NCBI GenBank assembly: GCA_023228445.1
Contig: JALOBD010000008.1
Location: 1 to 25,787, forward strand
Length of the DNA stretch: 25,787 bases
Direction: 5' to 3'
Source: Sphaerochaeta sp.
GTDB taxonomy: Bacteria > Spirochaetota > Spirochaetia > Sphaerochaetales > Sphaerochaetaceae
Positions 14,413 to 23,179 of the stretch are shown piece after piece. A program made the translations under genes and the position numbers. The notes under the pieces are model-generated. The model was not told where the DNA came from. It made no database searches and was given only the letters and a program-made list of their open reading frames with translations. Every line of letters starts with the position of its first letter. The stretch's first letter is position 1.

Positions 14413-15531
14413 TTATGAAATCCACCCGTAATGCATCGCATCAATGAGAGCCGATTCATCGACGTGAATGTGGGCATCCCCATCACAGGTGATGGCAGCT
14501 CTACGGATGACCGAGAAGAGTTCGCGGACATTGCCAGGCCAATCGTAGTCCATCAAAAGATCAAGTGAAGCGCTGTCGATCGCTTTGTGTACCCCCAACG
14601 ATGCCAGGTGGGAAGAAGCCAGGATGGGGATGTCGCAAAGGTGCTCACGCAGCGGGGGCAGTGCGATGACCACATCACAGATCCGGTAGAGGAAATCTTT
14701 GCGGATCACATCCCCGACCAGCTGGTCAAGGCGTTCGTTGCTCGCGGTGATGAGACGGAAGTCGGAGGTATGGACAGTGGTGTCGCCATACCGGCGGTAC
14801 TGACCGGTCTCCAGGAGGCGGAGCAGGTGTGCTTGGAAGTGCACGGAGAGGTTCTCCACCTCATCGAGGAAGAGCGTCGATCCATCTGCCTCCTGGATGA
14901 GACCGTTGAGCTCGGTCGTGCCGTCGGTGAAGGCCCCTTTGGTGTGGCCGAAGAACATCGATTTGCCCAGTGCGTCACAGAGCAGCGAGCAGTTGACCGA
15001 GACGATGTTGCGATAGGGGTACTTGAGGCGGTGGAGGTATTGTGCGGCCAGCTCCTTGCCCGTGCCGGTCTCACCGTAGAGGTGGATGGAACACGCTTCC
15101 CGGCTGAAGTCGACCAGCTGTCTGCGCACCTGCACCATCACATCGCTCTCACCGAGGAGTCCGCACGCCTCGTAGGTGCTGCTCTCCCTGGCACAGGGGT
15201 CCAGGTACTCAAAGACTTTTTGGGCGTGCATCTGCGATCGCAGCACGGGAAAGAGGCACAGCGAGGTCTCGGGAACGAAGCGTCGGTCCTCCTCTTGTTC
15301 GATGCAGTAGAGGATTGTCGAACAGATGCCCAGACGCTCAAGCTGTTGCAAGAGCAGGGTATGTGAACCATCCTTGAGCCGGCTGTCGACGATGAGCAGA
15401 TCGGGGCACTGCTGCTCAATGTCAGCGAGCGCCCGGTCGATGACTGTATAGCTTCTCAGGCATGCGGGGCTGAAGTGTTGCTTGAACCGCTCCTTGAAGC
15501 GCCAATCGGCGGAAAGGATGAAGAGAGTCAT
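14413..15531 (-). CDS. Sigma-54 activator-type AAA+ protein with divergent receiver and no DNA-binding domain
   Basis: A 372-residue NtrC-like protein. Residues 1-115 look like a receiver domain with Asp49 in DLLIVDSRL, but the usual acidic pair near the N terminus is missing (ILSADW), so phosphorylation is uncertain. The AAA+ domain has Walker A GETGTGKE at 153-160, a sigma-54 contact loop GAFTDG at 199-204 (usual GAFTGA, common variant GAFTDA), Walker B TLFLDE at 219-224 and WPGNVREL at 331-338. The protein then ends within about 35 residues, with no Fis-type helix-turn-helix. It would activate transcription from solution or via a partner, as known for DNA-binding-free activators in Helicobacter and Chlamydia. 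An AGGGG lies 6 nt before the ATG. It is the last gene after ctpA and rsmE. Confidence 0.85.
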   Translation of the reverse strand: MTLFILSADWRFKERFKQHFSPACLRSYTVIDRALADIEQQCPDLLIVDSRLKDGSHTLLLQQLERLGICSTILYCIEQEEDRRFVPETSLCLFPVLRSQMHAQKVFEYLDPCARESSTYEACGLLGESDVMVQVRRQLVDFSREACSIHLYGETGTGKELAAQYLHRLKYPYRNIVSVNCSLLCDALGKSMFFGHTKGAFTDGTTELNGLIQEADGSTLFLDEVENLSVHFQAHLLRLLETGQYRRYGDTTVHTSDFRLITASNERLDQLVGDVIRKDFLYRICDVVIALPPLREHLCDIPILASSHLASLGVHKAIDSASLDLLMDYDWPGNVRELFSVIRRAAITCDGDAHIHVDESALIDAMHYGWIS

Positions 15532-15648
15532 GATGCACCCCTATGGCAAGGTTATGGGGAGACCAGGCGGCTCAACCGGAGAAGTATCAATATATGTCTT
15601 TCCCTACGTGCCACTATGAGAACGGCTTTGGTGTTAAGGCTACTCTAT

Positions 15649-16431
15649 TCAAGAGAGGTGTAGCGGTTTAATTGTGTTGTTCATCAGGACCTGGAGGGCT
15701 GACAATGCGTATATCGCAGCAGTTTCGCTACGAAGGATATTGGTTTTGAGCATAACTGGGATGAAGCCATTATGGGAGAGGAAGGCGCACTCTTCGTCAC
15801 TGAATCCACCCTCTGGTCCGATGAGGACCCCCACCGGTCCATCGCAGGAAAGAGTGCTGACGACGGAGGGGAGGTCTTGCTGGAGGGCAATCGTGCTTTG
15901 GTGGAAGAAGAGGGCGGTACCGCGCCCTCCCCACCAGGCGGGCAGCTGCAAGAGGGGGACAATTTGCCTCTCCAAGTGGGTGGAAATCGACGAGCCGCTT
16001 TGTTGCAGTGCCTCGCGGATCTTGGCGTTCAGCCGCTCGATCCGGCTCGCTGAACGCTCCTTGGCATCGGAGACGCAGTGACGGCTCTGCACCAAGGCAA
16101 TGGAGGAGACCCCGATCTCAGTTGCCTGGCGTACCAGCGTATCCTCCTTGTGCCCCTTGAGCAGACACTGCATCAGCACGAGGTTGCACATCGGGCCGCT
16201 GTAAGCGGGCAATGTCGCAAGAGAGGTCTCACCCTTTGATGGGGTGAGCGAGCAGTGCTCGCGAGAGATTGCGGTGATGGTCATCGAATAGCTCTTCCCC
16301 TCCCGGTCGCGAGCGGCGATCTGCGATCCGACCTTCAGGCGCAGCACCCGGCTCAGGTAGCGGCTCTCCTTGCCGGTGAGGACGAGGGTGCCCTCACCGT
16401 CGTAGGAGGAGGGGAGGATGAATTGCCTCAT
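15649..16431 (-). CDS. rsmE: 16S rRNA m3U1498 methyltransferase RsmE
   Basis: Methylates N3 of U1498 in 16S rRNA using SAM. The 260-residue SPOUT-fold protein has an N-terminal PUA-like part (residues 1-70, with GKESRYLSRVLRLKVG) and the C-terminal knot with LIGPEGGFSDEE at 203-214 and LRSETAAIYALSALQ at 233-247, both diagnostic of RsmE. The helix LKGHKEDTLVRQATEIGV is also typical. The ATG overlaps the ctpA stop as ATGA (16428-16431), so translation is coupled to the protease gene. The 117-nt gap to the sigma-54-type gene downstream shows no terminator, and the three genes may form one transcript. Confidence 0.95.
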   Translation of the reverse strand: MRQFILPSSYDGEGTLVLTGKESRYLSRVLRLKVGSQIAARDREGKSYSMTITAISREHCSLTPSKGETSLATLPAYSGPMCNLVLMQCLLKGHKEDTLVRQATEIGVSSIALVQSRHCVSDAKERSASRIERLNAKIREALQQSGSSISTHLERQIVPLLQLPAWWGGRGTALFFHQSTIALQQDLPSVVSTLSCDGPVGVLIGPEGGFSDEECAFLSHNGFIPVMLKTNILRSETAAIYALSALQVLMNNTIKPLHLS

Positions 16432-17864
16432 TGGCCAGTCCGGATGAACTGGACAGCCCGGTTGAGCTGGGCATCGAAGGTGGCATCGGCGATGGGACGC
16501 TTGTCGTACTCCATCTTGGAGAGGTACTCGTTGCGCACCAGCAGGTTCAGCACATCGGCGTTGATGCCCCGCTCGGCGTAGGTCAAGCCGAAGCGGCGGA
16601 TATTCGCCTCGCTGGGCTCAGGGTTCTCCTTGACGTAGGTGGCGATGACCTTCTCCTTCATCAGCTGTTCATAGGCGCCGATCTCCTCATCGGCGAGCTT
16701 GATGTCGTCGACAACGATATCCGGCTCGATGCCCTTCTCGTGGATATTCTCCCCTTCGGGGGTGTAGTAGTGGGCGGTGGTCACCTGGGCAAAGCCCTCG
16801 CCGAAGCGGAAGACGTCCTGCACGATGCCCTTGCCGAAGGTTTTGCTGCCGATCAGGGTCGCACGCCCGTTCTGCTGCATCGCTGCTGCGAAAATCTCTG
16901 CCGACGAGGCTGACCCGCCATTGACGAGGATGACGATGGGCAGTTCGGCGGAGAAGGCCGCTTTGCCGGTGGAGAGGTAGCGCTGGTCGCGCTTGGTCCC
17001 CTTGCGGGCCTGGATGGTGACAATCTTCGCCCCGTCCTCGAGGAAGATGTTGGCTGACTGCAGTGCCCCGTCGACGGCTCCTCCGCTGTTGTTGCGTTCA
17101 TCGATGATCAGACCGACGACCCCCTGGTCCTGGAGCTTGCGCACATGTTCGAGCATCTGCACCCCCGTCTGGGGGCTGAACTCGCTCAACGCGATGTAGC
17201 CGATGTCCCCTTCGATGACCCCGCTATCCACCGTGGGGGTGGTGATGCGCTCGCGCACCAGCGTCAAATCGAAGGAGGTTCCTCCGCGATAGACCGTCAC
17301 GGTGACCGAGGTGTTGGGTTCACCCTTGAGCTTGCCGCTCGCCTCATAGCTGTTCAGGTCATCCACCTCTTCACCATCGATGTGGCTGATGAGGTCGCCT
17401 GCCAACAACCCAGCCCGTTGAGCAGGTGATCCGGGGAAGGGACTGACGATTGTGATCATGTAGGTCGACGGGTCGGCTGGATCCTTGCTCTCCGGGCTGG
17501 GTTTGCTCAGATACGTACCGATTCCCCCGTAGACGCCCGATGTCTCCTCCTGATACTCCTTTGCCTTGGTGGGGGGGATGTAGAAGGAGTATGGATCCTC
17601 CAGTGACGCGATGAGCGCACTGGCCAGGTCGTTGAACATTTTGGTACGGTCGATCTCCTCGATGTAGATGGAGTCGACGTAGCGGTAGAGACGCTCCAGG
17701 GACGCAAGGTCACTGCCGATTGCATCGATAGTGCGGTCGCTTGAGAATAGGGAGCCGGCTGGGGCTGCAAGCAACTGTTCAGCCGAGCCTCCCGCACAGA
17801 GCGGCAGCAGTATCAAAAACGCTATTAGGAACAGGCCAAGCCTTTTGATGGTACTTCTTCTCAT
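16428..17864 (-). CDS. C-terminal processing peptidase, S41 family (CtpA-like)
   Basis: Periplasmic serine protease that trims or degrades exported proteins with defined C termini. With the start chosen here it is 478 residues. A basic start and a hydrophobic segment (about 9-26) form a signal peptide or anchor, followed by an N-terminal helical part. A PDZ domain covers about 130-205 (SPAQRAGLLAGDLISHIDGE). The S41 core has the Ser/Lys dyad, Ser320 in GGSASSAE and Lys345 in SKTFGKG, spaced 25 residues as in E. coli Prc. The frame extends upstream to a GTG at 17909, but the ATG at 17864 gives a proper signal sequence. It also stands six bases after TATATT, matching the leaderless pattern of its neighbours. 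It is coupled to rsmE by a 4-nt overlap and divergent from lgt. Confidence 0.9.
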   Translation of the reverse strand: MRRSTIKRLGLFLIAFLILLPLCAGGSAEQLLAAPAGSLFSSDRTIDAIGSDLASLERLYRYVDSIYIEEIDRTKMFNDLASALIASLEDPYSFYIPPTKAKEYQEETSGVYGGIGTYLSKPSPESKDPADPSTYMITIVSPFPGSPAQRAGLLAGDLISHIDGEEVDDLNSYEASGKLKGEPNTSVTVTVYRGGTSFDLTLVRERITTPTVDSGVIEGDIGYIALSEFSPQTGVQMLEHVRKLQDQGVVGLIIDERNNSGGAVDGALQSANIFLEDGAKIVTIQARKGTKRDQRYLSTGKAAFSAELPIVILVNGGSASSAEIFAAAMQQNGRATLIGSKTFGKGIVQDVFRFGEGFAQVTTAHYYTPEGENIHEKGIEPDIVVDDIKLADEEIGAYEQLMKEKVIATYVKENPEPSEANIRRFGLTYAERGINADVLNLLVRNEYLSKMEYDKRPIADATFDAQLNRAVQFIRTGQ

Positions 17865-17870
17865 AGGGAA

Positions 17871-17876
17871 AATATA
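17871..17876 (-). promoter_or_regulatory. ctpA -10 element, leaderless geometry
   Basis: On the minus strand TATATT is followed by six bases and the ATG at 17864. No good -35 is found at 16-18 nt spacing, so this call rests on the -10 and on the same spacing seen at dnaA, murA and lgt. Confidence 0.4.
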
Positions 17877-17911
17877 CCGCATTGATACGGAAAGGGCTAC
17901 TGCGCGCACCC

Positions 17912-17940
17912 TTGACCGGAGTACTCTGTCACACTAAACT
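17912..17940 (+). promoter_or_regulatory. lgt promoter, leaderless geometry
   Basis: TTGACC (17912-17917), a 17-nt spacer and TAAACT (17935-17940) are followed by six bases and the lgt ATG. There is no Shine-Dalgarno before lgt. The promoter faces away from the ctpA gene, about 50 bp away. Confidence 0.6.
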
Positions 17941-17946
17941 TGCCCC

Positions 17947-18894
17947 ATGACCCAATTTATCACCTTCCCCACCTGGATTAGAGCAGAGATTATCCCCTCT
18001 CTCCCCATCAGATGGTACGGTTTGATGTACGTGGTCGCCTTTATCATTGCCTACCTGCTGATCAGGGTGCAGGCGCGGCGGGGGGAGGTGGTGCTGGACA
18101 AGGACGGGACGATGAACGTGGTGCTCTACTGCGTCTTTGGCCTGATCATCGGCGCCCGCCTCTTCAGTGTTCTCTTCTACGACGGCTCGACCTACTACTG
18201 GACCCATCCCCACATGATCTTCTGGCCCTTCCGGGACGGGCGCTTGGTCGGCCTGCCGGGCATGAGCTACCACGGTGGCCTCGTGGGGGCCGCCATCGGT
18301 TGCTGGATCTACGCCAAGCGCAATAAAACCGACTTCCTCACCCTCGCCGACACCATCGCCTTTGCCTCCCCGCTCGGCTACACCTTCGGCCGGCTCGGCA
18401 ACTTCATCAACGGTGAGCTCTTCGGGCGGGTCTCGACCGCCCCGTGGGCGATTGTCTTTCCCGACGCCCCACGATTTTCGACCAACTACGCCTGGGTGCG
18501 GGAGATCGCCGACCAGCTGGGCATCGCCTACCAGAGTGGCCAGCTGGTCAACCTGCCGCGCCACCCCAGCCAGCTCTACGAGGCGTTCTTCGAGGGCATC
18601 CTGCTCTTTCTCTTCTTGTGGTTCGTCATCCGCCCGAGAAGAACCAAAAATCCTGCCGGCATGGGGGTCGCCTGGTATGTCATTGGCTATGGGACGGTGC
18701 GCTTCTTCCTCGAGTACCTGCGCGCCCCCGATGAACACCTCGGCTACATCCTGGCCTTCGGCAAGGAGAGCGATACCATCGCCCTCTTCCAATCGCCGCT
18801 CAACGTCTCTCTTGGCCAGCTCTTCTGTCTCGCCATGATCGCCTTCGGCGTTCTCTTCGCCCTTCTCCTTCATCACCGCCACAAGGAGGCTTGA
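17947..18894 (+). CDS. lgt: Phosphatidylglycerol-prolipoprotein diacylglyceryl transferase
   Basis: Integral membrane enzyme that attaches diacylglycerol from phosphatidylglycerol to the lipobox Cys of prolipoproteins. The 315-residue protein has about seven hydrophobic segments. The Lgt signature GRLGNFINGELFGR is at 148-161 (Arg149, Asn152). The catalytic-region His109 is in SYHGGLVG, RHPSQLYEA is at 225-233, and Arg262 is in YGTVRFFLEYLRAPD, corresponding to the essential His103, Arg143 and Arg239 of the E. coli enzyme. The ATG at 17947 gives the expected N terminus (IRWYG follows near residue 21). The stop directly abuts the next start codon, and AAGGAGG at 18883-18889 in its 3' end serves that gene. 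Confidence 0.96.
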   Translation: MTQFITFPTWIRAEIIPSLPIRWYGLMYVVAFIIAYLLIRVQARRGEVVLDKDGTMNVVLYCVFGLIIGARLFSVLFYDGSTYYWTHPHMIFWPFRDGRLVGLPGMSYHGGLVGAAIGCWIYAKRNKTDFLTLADTIAFASPLGYTFGRLGNFINGELFGRVSTAPWAIVFPDAPRFSTNYAWVREIADQLGIAYQSGQLVNLPRHPSQLYEAFFEGILLFLFLWFVIRPRRTKNPAGMGVAWYVIGYGTVRFFLEYLRAPDEHLGYILAFGKESDTIALFQSPLNVSLGQLFCLAMIAFGVLFALLLHHRHKEA

Positions 18895-20664
18895 ATGCCA
18901 ACTATCAATGAACGGGTGGCGCTTTTGCGCTCACAGCTTGCCCAGCACAACCTCGATGCGTGGATCATCAACGGCACCGACTCCCATCAAAGCGAATACG
19001 TCGCTGCCCGTTGGAAGAGCCGGGCGTGGATCAGTGGCTTTACCGGTAGCGCCGGCTCGGTCCTCATCACCGCAACCGAGGCGTTGCTCTGGGTCGATTC
19101 ACGCTACTTCATCCAAGCCGAAGCGCAGATCGCCGGTACCGAGTTCGCAATGATGAAGATCGATACACCGGGCTCCCTTGATATGAACACCTATATCACG
19201 CAGCATCTCAAGGCCGGCCAACGGGTCGGCATTGCCGCCGAGACGCTGACCATCAGCGCCAAGGGCACCATCGAGACCACCTTGGGCAATACCATTGAGC
19301 TGGTGGCCACAGACGACCTGCTCGATGCCATCTGGAGCGACCGCCCGGCGGTACCCACCTCTCTCGCAATCCAGCTTTCAGATGACCTTGCCGGTTTTTC
19401 ACCAGCACAGAAGCTTACGATGGTACGAGCCGCCCTCGCCCAGCGAGAGGCGGACTGGACGATCATCTCAAGCCTCGATGACATCGCCTGGCTTACCAAC
19501 CTCAGGGCAGGGGATGTGAACTACAACCCGGTCTTCTACTCCTACGCACTGGTGGGGAAGGAGAGGGCGTGGCTCTTCACCGATCCTGCTCGCTTCTCAG
19601 GCGAAATCTCCACTTCTTTGATGACCTCATTTACCCTCGAGACATATGAACGTATTACCGAAGTCCTGAAAGAGGTTATCAAAGAGGGTGATCGGGTCTA
19701 CTTGAACCCGGAGCGAACCTCCGTGATGATCGCCGATGCAATACCAAGTGGCCACTATGTCACCGGACGCGACTTCACCACCGATTTGAAGGCGAGCAAG
19801 AACGAGACCGAGCTGGAAGGGATGCGGCGTGCCCACCTGCTTGACGGGGTAGCGCTGGTCAACTTCCTCGCCAAGCTCGACACCAAGGGAGGTACGTATA
19901 CCGAGATCGAGATTGCCGAACGCCTGGTGAGCGAACGCGAGCGCTCAGCCGAGTACCTCGGCCCCTCCTTCGCTCCGATTTCCGGGTGGGGTGAGCATGG
20001 GGCGTTGCCCCACTACGACGCCACCGAAGCGAGCAACGCCACCATCGAGGGTGACGGCCTGCTCGTCTTGGACACCGGTGGCCACTACCGAAGCGGCATG
20101 ACTGACGTGACGCGGACCATCCTCTTTGGAGACGCCACCGAGGAGCAGAGGAGTGACTACACCCTGGTGTTGAAGGGCAACCTTGCGCTCGCTGGTGCAC
20201 GCTTTCCTGAGGGAACGTGCGGCTACCAGCTCGATGTGCTGGCCCGTCAGTTTCTCTGGCAGCAGGGGCTTGCATACCACCACGGCACTGGCCACGGCAT
20301 CGGCTTTAGGCTCAACGTCCACGAGGGGCCGCACTCCATCAGCCCTAAGCCGATAGCGGTACCGCTGAAGAAGGGCATGATCATCAGCGATGAGCCGGGT
20401 CTCTACCGTGAGGGCAAACACGGTATCCGCATCGAGAACATCGTTGCGGTGCAGGAGGATGGCACCGGTGAATTCGGTACGTTCCTGAGCTTTGAAGTAT
20501 TGACCATCTGTCCGTTTGAACGCACATTGATAGTGAAGGAGTTGCTCAGTGAGACAGAGGTGGCAATGGTCGATGCCTACCACCGATGGGTCTTTGAGGA
20601 GCTCAAGGAGTTGGTGGACGAGAGTGCGCTGGCCTACCTCAGGCAGGCAACCTCCCCCCTCTGA
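18895..20664 (+). CDS. M24B aminopeptidase P family protein (Xaa-Pro aminopeptidase)
   Basis: Metallopeptidase removing an N-terminal residue before proline. The 589-residue length matches the long three-domain type related to eukaryotic XPP1 rather than the short bacterial PepP. Two creatinase-like N-terminal domains cover about 1-150 and 155-305; the second has ISSLDDIAWLTNLRAGD at 191-207. The pita-bread catalytic domain carries all five metal ligands: Asp393 (LDTGG), Asp404 (TDVTRT), His467 (GTGHGIG), Glu500 (SDEPG) and Glu514 (RIEN). The ATG follows the lgt TGA with no gap and has AAGGAGG at 18883-18889. No signal peptide is seen, so it should be cytoplasmic. It may serve peptide catabolism. 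Confidence 0.93.
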   Translation: MPTINERVALLRSQLAQHNLDAWIINGTDSHQSEYVAARWKSRAWISGFTGSAGSVLITATEALLWVDSRYFIQAEAQIAGTEFAMMKIDTPGSLDMNTYITQHLKAGQRVGIAAETLTISAKGTIETTLGNTIELVATDDLLDAIWSDRPAVPTSLAIQLSDDLAGFSPAQKLTMVRAALAQREADWTIISSLDDIAWLTNLRAGDVNYNPVFYSYALVGKERAWLFTDPARFSGEISTSLMTSFTLETYERITEVLKEVIKEGDRVYLNPERTSVMIADAIPSGHYVTGRDFTTDLKASKNETELEGMRRAHLLDGVALVNFLAKLDTKGGTYTEIEIAERLVSERERSAEYLGPSFAPISGWGEHGALPHYDATEASNATIEGDGLLVLDTGGHYRSGMTDVTRTILFGDATEEQRSDYTLVLKGNLALAGARFPEGTCGYQLDVLARQFLWQQGLAYHHGTGHGIGFRLNVHEGPHSISPKPIAVPLKKGMIISDEPGLYREGKHGIRIENIVAVQEDGTGEFGTFLSFEVLTICPFERTLIVKELLSETEVAMVDAYHRWVFEELKELVDESALAYLRQATSPL

Positions 20665-20681
20665 CGAAGGAGCATACCGTA

Positions 20682-22328
20682 ATGGTTACAGCATTGAAGA
20701 AGATGGGAAAGATTTCCCGCAAAGGCCCGGTTGTCCTTATCATCATGGATGGCGTGGGCTTTGGAAAATACAAAGAAGGTGACGGGGTTGCCGCCGCCAT
20801 GACCGGAAACCTGGACAAGCTCTACAAGGCCAATCCCTGGACAAAGCTGAAGGCACACGGCCTCGCCGTCGGACTTCCCAGTGACGAGGATATGGGCAAC
20901 AGCGAGGTTGGTCACAACGCCATCGGCTGTGGGCGGGTCTTCAGCCAGGGGGCGAAGCTGGTCAACAGCTCGATCGAGAGCCGGGCGATGTTCGATGGGG
21001 CAATCTGGAAGAAGCTGGTGGCCAACACCAAGGAGCATGATTCGACGCTCCACTTCATCGGCCTGCTCAGCGACGGAAACGTCCACTCCCACATCAACAA
21101 CCTCAAGGCGATGGTCGCCGAAGCGAAGGGAGAGGGGGTGAAGCGGGTGCGGATCCACGCATTGCTCGATGGGCGTGATGTCGGGGAGCTCAGCGCACTA
21201 GAGTACTTCCTCCCCTTCGAGGCGTTCCTCGCCTCGCTCAATGATGAACACTTTGATGCCAAGATCGCCAGTGGTGGTGGGCGGATGGTCATCACGATGG
21301 ATCGGTACAACGCCAACTGGAAGATGGTCCAACGTGGGTGGCAGACCCATGTTCTCGGCGAAGGTCGGCTCTTCGAGAGTGCAGAAGAGGCCATCGAGAC
21401 ACTGAGGGCGGAGAGTGGGGCCATCGACCAGGATCTGCCGCCGTTCGTCATCGCCAAGGATGGCAAGCCGGTGGGGACCATCGAGGATGGAGACAGCGTC
21501 ATCCTCTTCAACTTCCGCGGTGACCGTGCCCTCGAGCTGACCAAGGCCTTCGAGGCCGAGCACCTCGAGGAGTTTGACAGAAAACGATACCCCAAGGTCG
21601 AGTACGCCGGCATGATGGAGTACGATGGTGACCTCCACGTTCCCAAACAGTACCTGGTCTCCCCTCCGGCGATTGACCGGACCCTGGCCGAGTACCTCTG
21701 TGCGTCGAACATCCGCCAGTTCTCCATCAGTGAGACGCAGAAGTTCGGCCACATCACCTACTTCTTCAACGGAAACCGTACCGGCAAGTTCAACGATGCA
21801 CTTGAAGAGTACGTCGAGGTTCCCAGTGACATCGTCCCCTTTGAGGAGCGGCCGTGGATGAAGTGTGCTGAGATCGCCGACCGGGTCGTAGCCGAGGTGG
21901 AGAGCGGGAAGTGGGATCTCATCAAGCTCAACTTCCCCAACGGAGACATGGTCGGGCACACCGGCGTCTTCCAGGCGGTGGTCTGTGCGATGGAGGGGAT
22001 GGACCTGCAGATCGGTCGGATCGCCAAGGCGGTCGAGGCAGCCGGTGGCGTCATGATCCTCAGCGCCGACCACGGCAACGCTGACGACATGTTCGAGCAT
22101 GGTAAGGATGGCAGCGTCCTCCACAAGGGCAACGGTGACCCGCAGGCCAAGACGAGCCACTCGCTCAACCCGGTTCCCTGCATCATCGTCGACTATGGCT
22201 ACAACGGCGAGTACTCCAAGACCCTCAACGAGGGACTGGGCATCAGCAGCCTCGCGGCGACGATGATGAACCTGCTCGACTTTGAGGCGCCTGCCGACTA
22301 CGACAAATCGATCATCACGATGAATTGA
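20682..22328 (+). CDS. gpmI: 2,3-bisphosphoglycerate-independent phosphoglycerate mutase
   Basis: Interconverts 3- and 2-phosphoglycerate in glycolysis using a phosphoserine intermediate and metal ions. The 548-residue protein fits the iPGM family. Early motifs are VLIIMDGVG with metal ligand Asp23 and MGNSEVGHN at 71-79 with nucleophile Ser74. Late in the protein come the alkaline-phosphatase-superfamily LSADHGNADDM and KTSHSLNPVP segments with further ligands. It begins with a short basic extension (MVTALKKMGKISRKG). AAGGAG at 20667-20672 is 9 nt before the ATG. It lies 17 nt after the aminopeptidase gene, so lgt, the peptidase and gpmI are likely one operon. A strong hairpin follows the stop. 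Confidence 0.96.
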   Translation: MVTALKKMGKISRKGPVVLIIMDGVGFGKYKEGDGVAAAMTGNLDKLYKANPWTKLKAHGLAVGLPSDEDMGNSEVGHNAIGCGRVFSQGAKLVNSSIESRAMFDGAIWKKLVANTKEHDSTLHFIGLLSDGNVHSHINNLKAMVAEAKGEGVKRVRIHALLDGRDVGELSALEYFLPFEAFLASLNDEHFDAKIASGGGRMVITMDRYNANWKMVQRGWQTHVLGEGRLFESAEEAIETLRAESGAIDQDLPPFVIAKDGKPVGTIEDGDSVILFNFRGDRALELTKAFEAEHLEEFDRKRYPKVEYAGMMEYDGDLHVPKQYLVSPPAIDRTLAEYLCASNIRQFSISETQKFGHITYFFNGNRTGKFNDALEEYVEVPSDIVPFEERPWMKCAEIADRVVAEVESGKWDLIKLNFPNGDMVGHTGVFQAVVCAMEGMDLQIGRIAKAVEAAGGVMILSADHGNADDMFEHGKDGSVLHKGNGDPQAKTSHSLNPVPCIIVDYGYNGEYSKTLNEGLGISSLAATMMNLLDFEAPADYDKSIITMN

Positions 22329-22340
22329 TTCATGTACCCA

Positions 22341-22366
22341 AACAAGGAGCCTTCGGGCTCCTTGTT
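22341..22366 (+). terminator. gpmI terminator hairpin with UUCG loop
   Basis: AACAAGGAGCC (22341-22351), loop TTCG and GGCTCCTTGTT (22356-22366) form a perfect 11-bp stem 12 nt after the gpmI stop. Only two Ts end the stem and no longer T tract follows. It also marks the right edge of the GC-rich core region. Confidence 0.75.
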
Positions 22367-22423
22367 CCACGGTATCAGTGATGGATGAAATGCAGACAAT
22401 TAGGAATTAAACGGAGGAGTCTG

Positions 22424-23179
22424 TCAGATCTGCGATACTACTATCAATGCCAAATCGAACATTGCAAGCTGTGCCTCATGTTCCTTCTCCGAACCAAGTA
22501 TCAAATTGTTCCAATTGCCTGACTCCAAGATATCGCCTTCAAAGAGGAACATATAAAGATTAAGCTTTCTGTAATCGCAAATAGCCTGAAGCCCAGCACA
22601 CTCCATCTCAACTGATATGCATCCTTCAGCTCTCCTCTTGTTGCAGTTGTTGACAGTCTCTCTGTAAATAGCATCAGTAGTCCATGTTTTGCCCATGATA
22701 GTAGGTATTCCTGAATCGTGTAGGATCTTCGATACCTTCCTTGCATTAACAACATCGATAAAATCAGCAGGAGGAGCCAGATGATAGGAAAAGCCTTCAT
22801 CCCTATATGCTTGGTTTGGGACAATCACTTTTCCCTTTGTTATGTCATGTTGAAGGGAGCCGCATGAACCAAATACAATAAAGTCCGTAGCTCCCGTGAT
22901 GTAATTGACCTCATCCATCACAGTGCCAGCTATTGCAGAGCCGATAGGGGAAAGATAGATAAGTATTTTCACTCCATTGTGGATGAAAGAGTATATGGGA
23001 ATAGCACCATTGGCTGTGCCAGCCTCAGCTTCGCGAGTACATTTGATTCTCTTCTGGATGGCTCTGAATGCCTTACCACTGAATGTGACAATGCATTTTT
23101 TAGCAATCTTCATCGGCTTATAAAAGCTACTTGGATTAATCAACGCCTCAGATTCATCATAGCTATCGATAATACTCAT
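22424..23179 (-). CDS. Nucleoside phosphorylase (PNP/UDP superfamily, uridine-phosphorylase-like)
   Basis: A 251-residue protein of the purine/uridine phosphorylase superfamily, splitting a nucleoside to a free base and pentose-1-phosphate. Marks are the phosphate-site loop FGSCGSLQ at 103-110, GKTWTTDAIYRET at 163-175 and the nucleoside-site VEMECAGLQA at 190-199. The ATG at 23179 (MSIIDSYDE) has GAGG suitably spaced. An ATG two codons earlier is possible. The start and its ribosome site lie inside the end of the truncated AbiEii gene, so translation is probably coupled to it. The gene is full length for the family. Its AT-rich composition differs from the core genes. A metabolic role is the simplest view. 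PNP-like effectors are known in phage defence, but nothing here proves such a role. Confidence 0.82.
   Translation of the reverse strand: MSIIDSYDESEALINPSSFYKPMKIAKKCIVTFSGKAFRAIQKRIKCTREAEAGTANGAIPIYSFIHNGVKILIYLSPIGSAIAGTVMDEVNYITGATDFIVFGSCGSLQHDITKGKVIVPNQAYRDEGFSYHLAPPADFIDVVNARKVSKILHDSGIPTIMGKTWTTDAIYRETVNNCNKRRAEGCISVEMECAGLQAICDYRKLNLYMFLFEGDILESGNWNNLILGSEKEHEAQLAMFDLALIVVSQI

Noticed and set aside
14158..14431. Two overlapping open frames of 83-86 codons in the gap after murA
   Set aside because: They have no ribosome site, no recognisable family and odd composition, and they run through the DnaA boxes; I regard the stretch as non-coding.
15580..15625. A TGGCAC-like -24 element before the sigma-54-type gene (minus strand)
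   Set aside because: The matching -12 TTGC is absent at the required spacing, so a sigma-54 promoter is not supported.
21198..22370. 390-codon minus-strand open frame opposite gpmI
   Set aside because: Shadow of gpmI; it runs through the terminator hairpin and has no family likeness.
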